Positions 18,383 through 27,175 of a stretch of 64,000 nucleotides of DNA are shown piece after piece. Made by a program: the position numbers and the translations under genes. Every line of letters begins with the position of its first letter. Positions within the stretch are counted from its first letter, which is position 1. Where the stretch lies: assembly GCA_964426655.1 (NCBI GenBank), contig CAYRQT010000002.1, forward strand, positions 66,453-130,452, read 5' to 3'. The notes under the pieces were generated by a model. That model was not told where the DNA came from and searched no databases. It saw only the letters and a list, made by a program, of their open reading frames with translations. The DNA is from RGIG8306 sp964426655. Lineage in GTDB: Bacteria; Bacillota; Clostridia; Lachnospirales; Lachnospiraceae.

Positions 18383-21300
18383 ATGAAGGAACGGATTCGT
18401 GAACTGTCCCAGGGGCAGGTGGAATATATAAAACCGGAAATCGTGCTGTCTCCGGAGGAAATACTGGTGTATACCTCCTGGAGCGGCATTTACAGAGGAG
18501 AAGTTTTTCTGGCCAGTGAAAATGAAACGCCGGTCAAGGCTGTTATTTATTCCTCCAATCCCAGGGTCAGAGTGGTATCCCCTTCTTTTTATGGAAAGAA
18601 AGGCCGGTTTTTATATGAAGTTTCTGTATATGGTCTGCAGGAACAGGATACGGTGGAGGGATTTTTCACCCTGGTGACCAACGGAGGGGAACGGAAAATC
18701 CCCTATTTGTTTGTGCTGACAGAAAACGGAGAACCGGTGGAAAAGCAGCCGTTATCCACGCTGCGGGATTTTTATCAGTATCGTTTGCAAAATCCGGAAG
18801 GGGCTCTGCGGCTTTTCATGTCCAAGGGATTTCCTACTCTTCCCTTTATGGAAGAACCGGCATTGCAGATTATGTTTCGGCATTTAAAAAGCAATGGGGA
18901 TGGGCATCTTTCGCTGGAGGAATTTCTGGTGGGAAGCAAGGCCAAGCAACCTCTGCATTTTAAACTGGAAAAAGAGGGGGAGGTCTTTTCAGATGTGTCT
19001 GAAGACAAAAGACAGACCCTTTCCCTGAAGGCAGATGGACTGGGCTATGGATTTTTTTATGTGTATGCCACAGCGGACTGGATTCATCCGGAGGTAAAAG
19101 TGCTGGCTGCGGAGGCCAATCCTGCGGTGCCTTTAAAGGTTTTTTTCAGGGTGGAAAACCCCCATGGACTGTCCGGACAGCAAAAGGGAGAAATTCATCT
19201 GGTCAATCCCCGGCAGGAGCTGGTGTTTGGGATTACAGTGAAAGGGCGTACATCGGGACAGGAAGATAATACCTGTAACGGAGCAGATTCGGATGTGCCT
19301 TGCGGTACCACTGCCGGAATGCAGGCTTTTCTGACATACCTTCAGGCCAAGATGAAAAATGATCCGGATGAAATCCGGCGGAACCTGTCACAACTGCAGA
19401 ATGTGTCCCAAAGTCTATGCTCGGGAGAACAGCCCACAGGGCAGGCCTGCCTTCTTCGTATTTACGGTGCCATGGAAAACCAGGAAATTGAAAAGGCAGA
19501 TCACTGGATCGACACCATCCGGGAATCGGTGATGCAGGAAAGATTATCTAATGTTCTATACTATTGCAGTTATCTTTATCTGCGGGCGGTGTTCAATCGC
19601 AGTGAGGGGCAGATGCTGACCGCCTCCAAGCTGATTATGAAATATTACCAGGAGGGTACGCAGGATCCTATGCTGTACCTTTTATACCTGCAGGCGGACA
19701 GCACCATGCAGGCGAACAGGAGCCTGATGCTGGCTAAACTAAAAGAACTTTACCAGGGCGGTTGTCACAGCCCTTTTCTCTATCTGATGGCAGTGGGGTG
19801 TTTGCGGGAGGATGCCACACTGTTGCGGACGCTGGATGATTTTGAAGTGCAATGCCTGCATTACGGCGTCAGATATGGGATTCTGGATGAGGCAGTTGCA
19901 GAGCAGGTGGGAAAACTATCCAGGGGCCAGAAACGGTTTCGACCGCTCCTTTACCGCACACTATGCCAGTTGTTTGAGCAGGTTCCTCGCATGGGGCTGC
20001 TGGAAGGCATAGTGATGCTCTGCATTCGGGGAGACAAAAGGGAAGAAAAATACTTCCCCTGGTATGCTTTGGCGGTGGAGAACCATCTGGCCATAACCGG
20101 ACTGCAGGAATGCTATCTGGCGGCGTTGCCGGATCATTTTTCCAGCCCCATTCCAAGAGAGGTCCTGCTTTATTTTACCATGAGCCCTCTCAGGGAAGAT
20201 GGCTTGCAGGAGCGTCTGTATGAAAACCTGTTTCTTTATTATGAAAAGGATGCGGCACTGTTTCAGGAATTTCTGCCGGCCATGGAAGAGTATGCCATCA
20301 GCAAACTGCTTCAGGGCAGAATCAGCAGAAGACTGGTGCCCCTGTATCAGCACATGCTATATGGAGAAATGATCGATCAGCGCCTGGCCAGGGTGTTACC
20401 CGGCCTTTTGCTGGCCTTTGAATTGCAGATGCCCAATGACCTGATCAGAATTGTTACAGTCCGTTGCCCGGATCTGATTTACGAGGATCGTTATCCTCTG
20501 GAAAACGGCAGATGTTGCGTTCCCCTGTATACAGAGGATACGGTACTTCTGTTCACGGATGCCTATGGAAAGACCTTCACAGGGGCTACCTACAAAAAAG
20601 AGACCCTTTTTCATCAGCCGGATCTGCTCGAAAAATGTGAAGAGGTCTATCCTGCCCATGTAATCTTTATGCTGCGCCATGCCCGCAAAAGCATGGATAG
20701 TCCTATTGGGAACAGGGAAGAGCTGGAATATGCCTTGAAAATTTTGCAGACCGCAGAACTGGAAAACCGGTTCAAGCACAGGGTCACTGCCCGGGTGATT
20801 GACTATTACTACCAGGAAGAAAATGAGGAACAGGCAGCAGCCTTTTTGCTGTCCCTGGATCTGGATGTGCTTTCCGTGTCCGATCGGATCAAAAGTATTG
20901 AAACCATGATCCGCAGGGGCTATATCTGGGAGGCTTATGAGCGGTTCAAACGCTATCCTAATTTACCCATTCAGGATGAACGACTCAGAGAAATGACGGA
21001 GGGTCTGTTAAAGGAAGAAAAAGGGGCAGAGGAAAAGGATGAGCTGCTGGATCTTTGCTACCGGTTATTTCAGAATCATCAGGCAGGGGATGCCATCCTC
21101 GCCTATCTGGCCCGGTATTATAATGGCCCTACGGAGACTATGCAGGCACTCCTGCAGGTTTGTCGGGAAAAGCATCTGGAGGCTGCAGATCTTCCGGAGC
21201 GTTTGCTGGCCCAGCAGATTTTTTCCGGCAATTACACCGGGCTTGAGGAGAATTTTGCTTACTATCGTGAATATTCCCAGGTACGGGATATGATGCTGCA

Positions 21301-21970
21301 AGCCTATTATGTGCTGCAGTGCCATCGCTATTTTGTGGAGGGACATGAAATAGAGGAGGGTATCTTTCGCTTTTTACGGGAGCCCCTTTCCAGGGAGAAC
21401 CATTCCTACAGTAAAATGGATATCTGCAATGTGGCCATGCTGTACTATCTGACCACCCTTCCCAATTTTCATTATGAAGATATGGAATTGGGGGAATGCT
21501 TATTGAAACGGCTATGCGCCAGAGAATATTTTTTCGCATTTTACCAGAAACTATGGCAGCGGGTGATCTTTCCGCCGGTGTTAAATGGCCGGATGGTGCT
21601 GGAACATCGCAGCAGAAAAGCGGATGCTGTTTATCTGCGTTTCCGGTTACTGGGACAGGAAAAATGGGAGGAGATGCCCATGAAGGAGATGTTTTCCGGT
21701 ATTTTCACCTGTACCAGAATGCTGTTTGCAGATGAAACCCTGCAGTATAGCATTGTAGAGGTGCAAAATGGGGAGAGAGTGGTACAGGAAAAAGAAGAGC
21801 TGATTACGGGGGAAGAGGCATTTGTGGTGAAAAATAGCACTTTTGACAGAATTAACCGCCTCTGTATTCTGGCAGTCACGGGGGATTATAAAACTCTGGA
21901 GCAGGGCGTGGAAGAATATGAGACCAGAAAGGGACTGGGAGAAAAGCTCTTTACCCTTCGTTCTTACTAA
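18383..21970 (+). CDS. Giant DUF5717-like protein of unknown function
   Basis: 1195 aa, no signal peptide or membrane segment, so cytoplasmic. From memory of the family it matches DUF5717 proteins of Lachnospiraceae, for which no function is known. The first 115 residues are beta-rich and include a conserved-looking stretch (VIYSSNPRVRVVSPSF...FFTLVTNGGERKIPY) like an immunoglobulin-type sandwich. A second beta-like part lies near residues 190-290. From about 310 to 1010 it is almost wholly helical, with TPR-like amphipathic helix pairs of uneven length, followed by a beta-rich C-terminus (1060-1195). RBS ACAGGAGAA before ATG 18383. First gene of a three-gene operon; the next start is only 18 nt away. 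The make-up suggests a scaffold or chaperone partner rather than an enzyme. Confidence 0.85.
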   Translation: MKERIRELSQGQVEYIKPEIVLSPEEILVYTSWSGIYRGEVFLASENETPVKAVIYSSNPRVRVVSPSFYGKKGRFLYEVSVYGLQEQDTVEGFFTLVTNGGERKIPYLFVLTENGEPVEKQPLSTLRDFYQYRLQNPEGALRLFMSKGFPTLPFMEEPALQIMFRHLKSNGDGHLSLEEFLVGSKAKQPLHFKLEKEGEVFSDVSEDKRQTLSLKADGLGYGFFYVYATADWIHPEVKVLAAEANPAVPLKVFFRVENPHGLSGQQKGEIHLVNPRQELVFGITVKGRTSGQEDNTCNGADSDVPCGTTAGMQAFLTYLQAKMKNDPDEIRRNLSQLQNVSQSLCSGEQPTGQACLLRIYGAMENQEIEKADHWIDTIRESVMQERLSNVLYYCSYLYLRAVFNRSEGQMLTASKLIMKYYQEGTQDPMLYLLYLQADSTMQANRSLMLAKLKELYQGGCHSPFLYLMAVGCLREDATLLRTLDDFEVQCLHYGVRYGILDEAVAEQVGKLSRGQKRFRPLLYRTLCQLFEQVPRMGLLEGIVMLCIRGDKREEKYFPWYALAVENHLAITGLQECYLAALPDHFSSPIPREVLLYFTMSPLREDGLQERLYENLFLYYEKDAALFQEFLPAMEEYAISKLLQGRISRRLVPLYQHMLYGEMIDQRLARVLPGLLLAFELQMPNDLIRIVTVRCPDLIYEDRYPLENGRCCVPLYTEDTVLLFTDAYGKTFTGATYKKETLFHQPDLLEKCEEVYPAHVIFMLRHARKSMDSPIGNREELEYALKILQTAELENRFKHRVTARVIDYYYQEENEEQAAAFLLSLDLDVLSVSDRIKSIETMIRRGYIWEAYERFKRYPNLPIQDERLREMTEGLLKEEKGAEEKDELLDLCYRLFQNHQAGDAILAYLARYYNGPTETMQALLQVCREKHLEAADLPERLLAQQIFSGNYTGLEENFAYYREYSQVRDMMLQAYYVLQCHRYFVEGHEIEEGIFRFLREPLSRENHSYSKMDICNVAMLYYLTTLPNFHYEDMELGECLLKRLCAREYFFAFYQKLWQRVIFPPVLNGRMVLEHRSRKADAVYLRFRLLGQEKWEEMPMKEMFSGIFTCTRMLFADETLQYSIVEVQNGERVVQEKEELITGEEAFVVKNSTFDRINRLCILAVTGDYKTLEQGVEEYETRKGLGEKLFTLRSY

Positions 21971-21988
21971 CAGGAAAGGGAATAAAAG

Positions 21989-23242
21989 ATGGAAGGCGTT
22001 TATATTGGCTTGGACCTGTGCGATGGGTACAGTCGTCTGTGCCCGGTTCATCCCGGAGGAAAAACCATGGAGGAACTTTTTCCGGAAGAAGAAAAGCAGC
22101 TGGTCCTTCCCACAACTCTATGCAAGTGCAGGGGAGTGGGAGAATGGCGTATAGGAGAGAGGGCATATGAAACTGCATTGATGGGCAATGGCATCATGGT
22201 GGATAAGCTTATGCGGCTGGTCAGCAAAGAGGGGACAGCCACTCTGGAAGGGGTTTGTTATCAGGCGGCGGATCTGCTGTATTATTACCTGAGTAATCTT
22301 CTGGCCGCTTTTCTGGGAGAACATGCCCCTGCAGAAGTGGACGGACTGGTGGTGACTTTGCGGGAGCTGGATGTGAAGACCATGGATGCTGTGATGGAGG
22401 CTCTGGAAAAAATCGGCATTTCCCGGGAAAAAATACGAATCATCAGCCACACAGAGGCGTATCTGTTCTATCTGCTCAGACAGCCGGTGGAAATCCTTGC
22501 CAATATGTCCTGCCTCTTTGACCTTTCAGAGGATGGCATGACCTATTTTGAGTGCCGGCTCACCAGAGGGGTAAAGCCTCAGATTTGTTATGTGACTAAA
22601 GAGGAGTTGGAGGAAGGGTTTAACCTGAATATTCTGGATACCCCACAGGGCATGAAACTGGCGGATTCCATCATGTATGCCTGCGGAGACCGGATGCTTG
22701 GCCGTAAGGTGTTTTCCAGTGTGTATCTCTCTGGCAAGGGATTTGCCCATGTGGATCGCTGGCAGGGAAAATTTCTGCCTTTTCTCTGCGCCAGAAGAAG
22801 AGTGTTCTATGAAGGAGGCCTGTTCGCAAAAGGGGCGGCCCTGATGGCACTCTGGAAAAATCCGGGAGACTATATTTTCGTTTGTGAGGGCCGGATTACC
22901 ACTTCCGTTTTTATGGATGTGATACGTAATGGGGTGCATCGAAGGCTGATTCTGGCTGAGGCAGGGATGAACTGGTATGAAGCCAAGAATGAAGTGGATC
23001 TGATTCTGGAAAATACCGATCCCATTCGGCTGGAGCTTCTGCCGGCAGGACAAAGAAACAGCAAAACGGTACTGATCCCTCTGGACAGTTTTCCGGTGCG
23101 TCCATCAAAAACCACCCGAGTCAGTCTGAAGCTGCAGTTTACAGGGGAAAATCAGTTTCACATCAGCGTGAAAGATCGGGGGTTTGGCTCCTTTTTTCCC
23201 TCCACTGATGTAGAGGTGGAGAAGGACATCCCCGTGGAATAG
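21989..23242 (+). CDS. DUF5716-like protein resembling a degenerate Hsp70/actin-fold ATPase
   Basis: 417 aa, cytoplasmic. It begins YIGLDLCDGYSRLCPVHPG, a phosphate-1-like loop of the Hsp70/actin superfamily. Other Hsp70-like places are VVTLRELDVKTMDAVMEALE followed by IRIISHTEAYLFYL (compare the inter-lobe strand and helix of DnaK) and FYEGGLFAKGAALMAL (compare the late Gly-Ala-Ala helix). The C-terminal 80 residues are beta-rich and contain GENQFHISVKDRGFG, very like the Hsp70 substrate-binding strand that ends in VSAKDK. Length, about two thirds of DnaK, fits a nucleotide-binding domain plus a reduced substrate domain without lid. Family recall: DUF5716. The Hsp70 relation is my inference from motif order. 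Lies between the giant DUF5717-like gene and a TPR-like gene with 18- and 9-nt gaps. Confidence 0.78.
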   Translation: MEGVYIGLDLCDGYSRLCPVHPGGKTMEELFPEEEKQLVLPTTLCKCRGVGEWRIGERAYETALMGNGIMVDKLMRLVSKEGTATLEGVCYQAADLLYYYLSNLLAAFLGEHAPAEVDGLVVTLRELDVKTMDAVMEALEKIGISREKIRIISHTEAYLFYLLRQPVEILANMSCLFDLSEDGMTYFECRLTRGVKPQICYVTKEELEEGFNLNILDTPQGMKLADSIMYACGDRMLGRKVFSSVYLSGKGFAHVDRWQGKFLPFLCARRRVFYEGGLFAKGAALMALWKNPGDYIFVCEGRITTSVFMDVIRNGVHRRLILAEAGMNWYEAKNEVDLILENTDPIRLELLPAGQRNSKTVLIPLDSFPVRPSKTTRVSLKLQFTGENQFHISVKDRGFGSFFPSTDVEVEKDIPVE

Positions 23243-23251
23243 GAGAGAAAA

Positions 23252-24055
23252 ATGGGTGCTTGTATGGTTTGTGCCAGTGGTCTGGCAGAAAAGCCCTACC
23301 GAATTCCGGAAGTGGATATTACCATCTATTCGGTGGAGGAACTGTGTTATTATATTCGGCACAATATTGTGCTTTTACAGGAAAATTTTGTTAATGAAGA
23401 ATTGCTCACTTTTATCGGGGAAGAACTGGGACTGTTAAAAAGTGCTCTGCGCATAAAAAAAAGCGTGGAGGATAAGAATACATTTCTTTCTGTCCTGGTG
23501 GGCATTTTGCAGGAATTCCATTACTTTGATGAGCGGGAAATTAAACAGTTTCGCCGTGAATTTGAGGATTTTCATAAGTTGCCTGCCCATATTCGGGCGT
23601 TGCAAAAAGGAGATTTTTTGTTTGAAGAGGCTCATTACGGCGGTGCTCTGGAAATGTATAAGAGCATCCTGCAGCAAATGGCAGATGGCCGTCCGGATCC
23701 CGCTTTTGTGAGTTTAGTCTATCAGCACAAGGCGGTGGCCTGCATCCGGCTAGGGCTGTTTGAAGGGGCCATGGAGTCCCTGGGACTGGCCTATAAAGCC
23801 AGACCATCAGATGACCTGCTAAAGGACGCCTTTCGCCTTTCGCTTTACAGCGGAACTGTAATGGATAAAGACATGTTCCTGGCCCTGAATGGAGAAGAGG
23901 AATATGTGTGGAGACAGGACTATGAGGATTTAAAGAACAGGGAGGCGCTGGAAGCACGCACCAGTCCGGCCCTGGGCATGTTCACAAAAGAGGGGCGCAG
24001 AAAGAGGGAGGCCATCCAGGCGTATCTGCAGGCGCAGAAGGACGGAATCCGATAA
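23252..24055 (+). CDS. TPR-like protein, third member of the DUF5717/DUF5716 operon
   Basis: 267 aa, soluble. The N-terminus has a Cys pair (MGACMVCASGL) and a stretch IYSVEELCYYIRHNIVLL that looks like the recognisable core of a Lachnospiraceae family usually coded beside DUF5716/5717 genes. Residues 85-230 are helical with TPR-type pairs (KGDFLFEEAHYGGALEMYKS and SLVYQHKAVACIRLGLFEGA fit the TPR pattern of small and aromatic residues). RBS GGAGAGAAAA before ATG 23252. Only 9 nt after the gene before it. No enzyme motif seen. Likely an adaptor working with the Hsp70-like protein; a T-box-controlled valS follows as a separate unit. Confidence 0.75.
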   Translation: MGACMVCASGLAEKPYRIPEVDITIYSVEELCYYIRHNIVLLQENFVNEELLTFIGEELGLLKSALRIKKSVEDKNTFLSVLVGILQEFHYFDEREIKQFRREFEDFHKLPAHIRALQKGDFLFEEAHYGGALEMYKSILQQMADGRPDPAFVSLVYQHKAVACIRLGLFEGAMESLGLAYKARPSDDLLKDAFRLSLYSGTVMDKDMFLALNGEEEYVWRQDYEDLKNREALEARTSPALGMFTKEGRRKREAIQAYLQAQKDGIR

Positions 24056-24060
24056 GAGTC

Positions 24061-24089
24061 TTGACAAACTGCAGGCAAGAGGCTATGCT
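24061..24089 (+). promoter_or_regulatory. Promoter of valS
   Basis: TTGACA (24061-24066), 17-nt spacer, TATGCT (24084-24089). Transcription should start near 24096, at the base of T-box stem I. Confidence 0.85.
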
Positions 24090-24356
24090 AAGAAACAGAA
24101 TGACGAGAGAGACAGGGAAAGGGAGGAGTATTCTTTTACCACCCCAAGAGAGAGGAACTCACCGGCTGAAAGGTTCCTTGGGCAGGAAGAGAAGAAGGTA
24201 GCCCCGGAGTCGGTTTTCTGAACAGAGCAGTAAGAAGACCCGTGTTGCGTACGTTACAGGCAGAGAGCTGTTGATAACAACAGGAAAAAAGGTGGTACCG
24301 CGTAAATTCGCCCTTTGTCCATCTGCGTTTGCAGAGGATAAAGGGCTTTTTTTTTA
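24090..24356 (+). ncRNA. T-box riboswitch leader of valS
   Basis: The 316-nt stretch between genes is a tRNA-sensing leader. It holds the T-box core AAGGTGGTACCGCG (24289-24302), whose TGGT pairs with the ACCA end of uncharged tRNA, and a terminator stem GCCCTTTGTCC (24310-24320) with GGATAAAGGGC (24336-24346) and nine T. Stem I runs from about CAGAA (24095) to TTCTG (24216), with an AGAGAGAGGAAC distal part. A GTA in AAGGTAGCCCC (about 24198) is the best candidate for the valine specifier codon; its exact placement is inferred. Uncharged tRNA-Val would stabilise the antiterminator and turn valS on. Confidence 0.93.
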
Positions 24357-24371
24357 AAAGGAGAAGGACCC

Positions 24372-27011
24372 ATGCATAAGGAATTGGAAAAAACCTATAA
24401 TCCCCAGGACATTGAAAACAGACTGTATGAAAAATGGATGAAGAACCGGTATTTTCATGCCGAGGTAGACAGAAGCAAAAAACCCTTTACCATTGTCATG
24501 CCCCCACCCAATGTTACCGGACAGCTGCACATGGGACATGCCCTGGACAACACCATGCAGGACATTCTGATTCGGTTTAAACGGATGCAGGGGTACAATG
24601 CCCTGTGGCAGCCGGGAACAGACCATGCGGCCATTGCCACGGAAGTGAAGGTCATTGAAAAACTGAAGGCCCAGGGCATTGAAAAAGAGGATCTGGGCCG
24701 GGAGGGCTTTTTAAAGGAGGCCTATGCCTGGAAGGATGAATACGGCGCCAGAATCGTAAGCCAGCTCAAGCGGCTTGGCACCTCTGCAGACTGGGAGAGA
24801 GAGCGGTTCACCATGGATGAAGGGTGTTCGGACGCCGTGCTGGAAGTATTTGTTAACCTGTATAAAAAAGGGTACATTTATAAAGGCTCCCGGATCATCA
24901 ACTGGTGCCCGGTATGCCAGACATCCATTTCAGATGCAGAAGTGATCCACGAGGAGCAGGATGGCTTTTTCTATCACATCAAATATCCCATCATTGGGAC
25001 AGAAGATTTTCTGGAGATTGCCACCACCCGTCCGGAAACCATGCTGGGAGATGTGGCTGTGGCAGTGAATCCGGAAGATGACAGATATGCAGACCTGGTG
25101 GGAAAGATGTTGCTGTTGCCCCTGGTCAATAAGGAGATCCCGGTCATTGCAGATGAATATGTGGATAAAGCTTTTGGAACAGGCTGCGTAAAAATTACAC
25201 CTGCCCATGATCCCACTGACTTTGAAGTAGGGAAAAGACATCATTTGCCGGAAATCAATATCTTAAACGATGATGCCACCATAAATGAAAAGGGTGGGGG
25301 CTATGCCGGAATGGACCGGTATACAGCTAGGAAAAAGATAATTGAAGATCTGGATGCGCTGGGGCTGTTCGTGAAAAAAGTGCCTCACAGTCACAATGTG
25401 GGCATCCATGACCGATGCAAGACCACCATTGAACCCATGATTAAGCCCCAGTGGTTCGTGAAGATGGATGAAATGAAAAAACCTGCGCTGGAAGCAGTGA
25501 AAAACGGCCAGCTGCAGTTCGTCCCGGAGCATTTTGAAAAAACTTACACCAACTGGCTGGAAAACCTACACGACTGGTGCATTTCCAGACAGCTGTGGTG
25601 GGGACATCGTATTCCGGCTTATTATTGTCAGTCCTGCGGGGGAGTGGTGGTGCAGAAAACGGCACCGGATACCTGCCCCCATTGCGGCGGACATGATTTC
25701 CATCAGGATGAGGATACCCTGGACACCTGGTTCTCCTCTGCCCTCTGGCCGTTCTCCACACTGGGCTGGCCCGAAAAGACGCCGGAAATGGAGTATTTTT
25801 ACCCCACGGACGTACTGGTCACAGGATATGACATTATTTTATTCTGGGTTATCCGTATGGTGTTCTCCGGCTATGAGCAGACCGGAAAAAGTCCCTTCCA
25901 CACGGTGCTCATACACGGGCTGGTCAGAGATGCCCAGGGCAGAAAAATGAGCAAATCCCTTGGAAATGGCATTGATCCCTTGGAAGTCATTGACCAGTAT
26001 GGAGCAGATGCCCTGCGCATGACCCTGATCACCGGCAATGCGCCTGGAAACGATATGCGGTTCTACTTTGAACGGGTGGAAGCCAGCCGGAACTTTGCCA
26101 ACAAAATCTGGAATGCTTCCCGCTTTATTCTCATGAACATGGGAGAGGAAAAGCCCCCTGTGCCGGAGATGGAAGCCCTCACCATGGCGGACCGCTGGAT
26201 TCTGGCCAAAGCCAATGACCTGGCCAGGGATGTAACGGATAATCTGGACAAATACGAGCTGGGCATTGCCCTTTCCAAAGTGTATGATTTTATCTGGGAG
26301 GAATTTTGCGACTGGTACATTGAGATGGTCAAGCCCCGCCTCTGGGCAGAGAAGGACCCGACCAGAAACAGTGCCCTTTGGACGCTGCAGCAGGTGCTCA
26401 TCCAGTCTCTGAAACTGCTCCACCCTTTCATGCCCTTTATTACAGAGGAGATTTTTTGCAATCTGCAGGAGGATGAGCCTTCCATTATGATCTCCAGCTG
26501 GCCGGTATTCCGTGAGGACTGGGCGTTTAGGGAGGAAGAGGAATCCGTTGAAATGCTGAAGGAGGGCGTGCGGGAAATCCGTAAGGTGCGCACCAATATG
26601 CAGGTGCCGCCCAGCCGTAAGGCACAGGTGTTCGTGGTTTCACCTTCAGAAGAAATCCGGCATATTTTCAAAAAAAATGCAGATTTCTTTGGCATGCTGG
26701 GATATGCGTCCCAGGTGCACATTCAGGAAACCAATCAGGGCATTGAAGCAGATGCGGTAACTGCTATTTTGCCGGAGGCGGTGATTTACATGCCTTTTGC
26801 AGATCTGGTGGACCTGGAGAAAGAGAGAGCACGGCTGGATAAAGAAATTGCCCGTCTGGAGGATGAAATTGAAAGAACCACACGCATGTTGTCAAATGTG
26901 CGCTTTGTGGAAAAGGCACCTGCAGAAAAAATCCAGGAAGAAAGAGATAAGCAGGAGAAATACGAAGCGTTACTGGCCCAGGCCAGAAAACAGAGAGAAG
27001 CCATTTCCTAA
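24372..27011 (+). CDS. valS: Valyl-tRNA synthetase
   Basis: Class I synthetase charging tRNA-Val, 879 aa, full length. Rossmann-fold signature PPPNVTGQLHMGHAL holds the HIGH motif as HMGH (about residues 46-49); the KMSKS loop is GRKMSKSLGNGIDP (near 525). Between them lies the CP1 editing domain (TTRPETMLGDVAVAVNP, GTGCVKITPAHDPTDFE) that removes Thr-tRNA-Val. The C-terminus is the family coiled coil (VDLEKERARLDKEIARLEDE). RBS AAAGGAGAAGG before ATG 24372. Controlled by the T-box leader directly upstream. Confidence 0.98.
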   Translation: MHKELEKTYNPQDIENRLYEKWMKNRYFHAEVDRSKKPFTIVMPPPNVTGQLHMGHALDNTMQDILIRFKRMQGYNALWQPGTDHAAIATEVKVIEKLKAQGIEKEDLGREGFLKEAYAWKDEYGARIVSQLKRLGTSADWERERFTMDEGCSDAVLEVFVNLYKKGYIYKGSRIINWCPVCQTSISDAEVIHEEQDGFFYHIKYPIIGTEDFLEIATTRPETMLGDVAVAVNPEDDRYADLVGKMLLLPLVNKEIPVIADEYVDKAFGTGCVKITPAHDPTDFEVGKRHHLPEINILNDDATINEKGGGYAGMDRYTARKKIIEDLDALGLFVKKVPHSHNVGIHDRCKTTIEPMIKPQWFVKMDEMKKPALEAVKNGQLQFVPEHFEKTYTNWLENLHDWCISRQLWWGHRIPAYYCQSCGGVVVQKTAPDTCPHCGGHDFHQDEDTLDTWFSSALWPFSTLGWPEKTPEMEYFYPTDVLVTGYDIILFWVIRMVFSGYEQTGKSPFHTVLIHGLVRDAQGRKMSKSLGNGIDPLEVIDQYGADALRMTLITGNAPGNDMRFYFERVEASRNFANKIWNASRFILMNMGEEKPPVPEMEALTMADRWILAKANDLARDVTDNLDKYELGIALSKVYDFIWEEFCDWYIEMVKPRLWAEKDPTRNSALWTLQQVLIQSLKLLHPFMPFITEEIFCNLQEDEPSIMISSWPVFREDWAFREEEESVEMLKEGVREIRKVRTNMQVPPSRKAQVFVVSPSEEIRHIFKKNADFFGMLGYASQVHIQETNQGIEADAVTAILPEAVIYMPFADLVDLEKERARLDKEIARLEDEIERTTRMLSNVRFVEKAPAEKIQEERDKQEKYEALLAQARKQREAIS

Positions 27012-27032
27012 GAGGAATATGTTTGCCCCTTG

Positions 27033-27065
27033 TTAAGAAAAGCTTAAAAATAGGTTAAAAACAGG
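27033..27065 (+). promoter_or_regulatory. Three 11-nt direct repeats beginning TTAA, candidate PhoP-type box
   Basis: TTAAGAAAAGC, TTAAAAATAGG and TTAAAAACAGG follow each other with exact 11-nt period, the spacing used by PhoP/PhoB-type regulators. They sit upstream of the PhoP-like regulator gene, so autoregulation is likely. Confidence 0.55.
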
Positions 27066-27067
27066 AA

Positions 27068-27124
27068 TTGCGAAGGAGAAAGGCAGGGGAAATCCCCATA
27101 GAATTATTGCTTTTTCCTTCGCAA
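27068..27124 (+). repeat. Inverted repeat overlapping the promoter of the two-component operon
   Basis: TTGCGAAGGAGAAAG (27068-27082) pairs with CTTTTTCCTTCGCAA (27110-27124) save for one G-T pair, and a smaller GGGGA/TCCCC hairpin lies between. The right arm holds part of the -35 box and spacer of the promoter at 27107-27135. It could be a valS terminator remnant, an operator, or both; the lack of a T-run speaks against an ordinary terminator. Confidence 0.6.
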
Positions 27125-27135
27125 TTTCATATAAT
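27107..27135 (+). promoter_or_regulatory. Promoter of the two-component operon
   Basis: TTGCTT (27107-27112), 17-nt spacer, TATAAT (27130-27135), 40 nt before the regulator start chosen. Confidence 0.7.
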
Positions 27136-27175
27136 GAAGCTGTCTAAGAAATGGAAAAAGAAGGGTAAACCACGT

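Noticed and set aside
18880..18935. An EF-hand-like calcium loop (KSNGDGHLSLEE) in the DUF5717-like protein
   Set aside because: The first ligand position is Lys rather than Asp, and it is a single motif; chance likeness is more probable.
27068..27175. A longer N-terminus for the response regulator
   Set aside because: It would run through the promoter and hairpin and add residues foreign to receiver domains.
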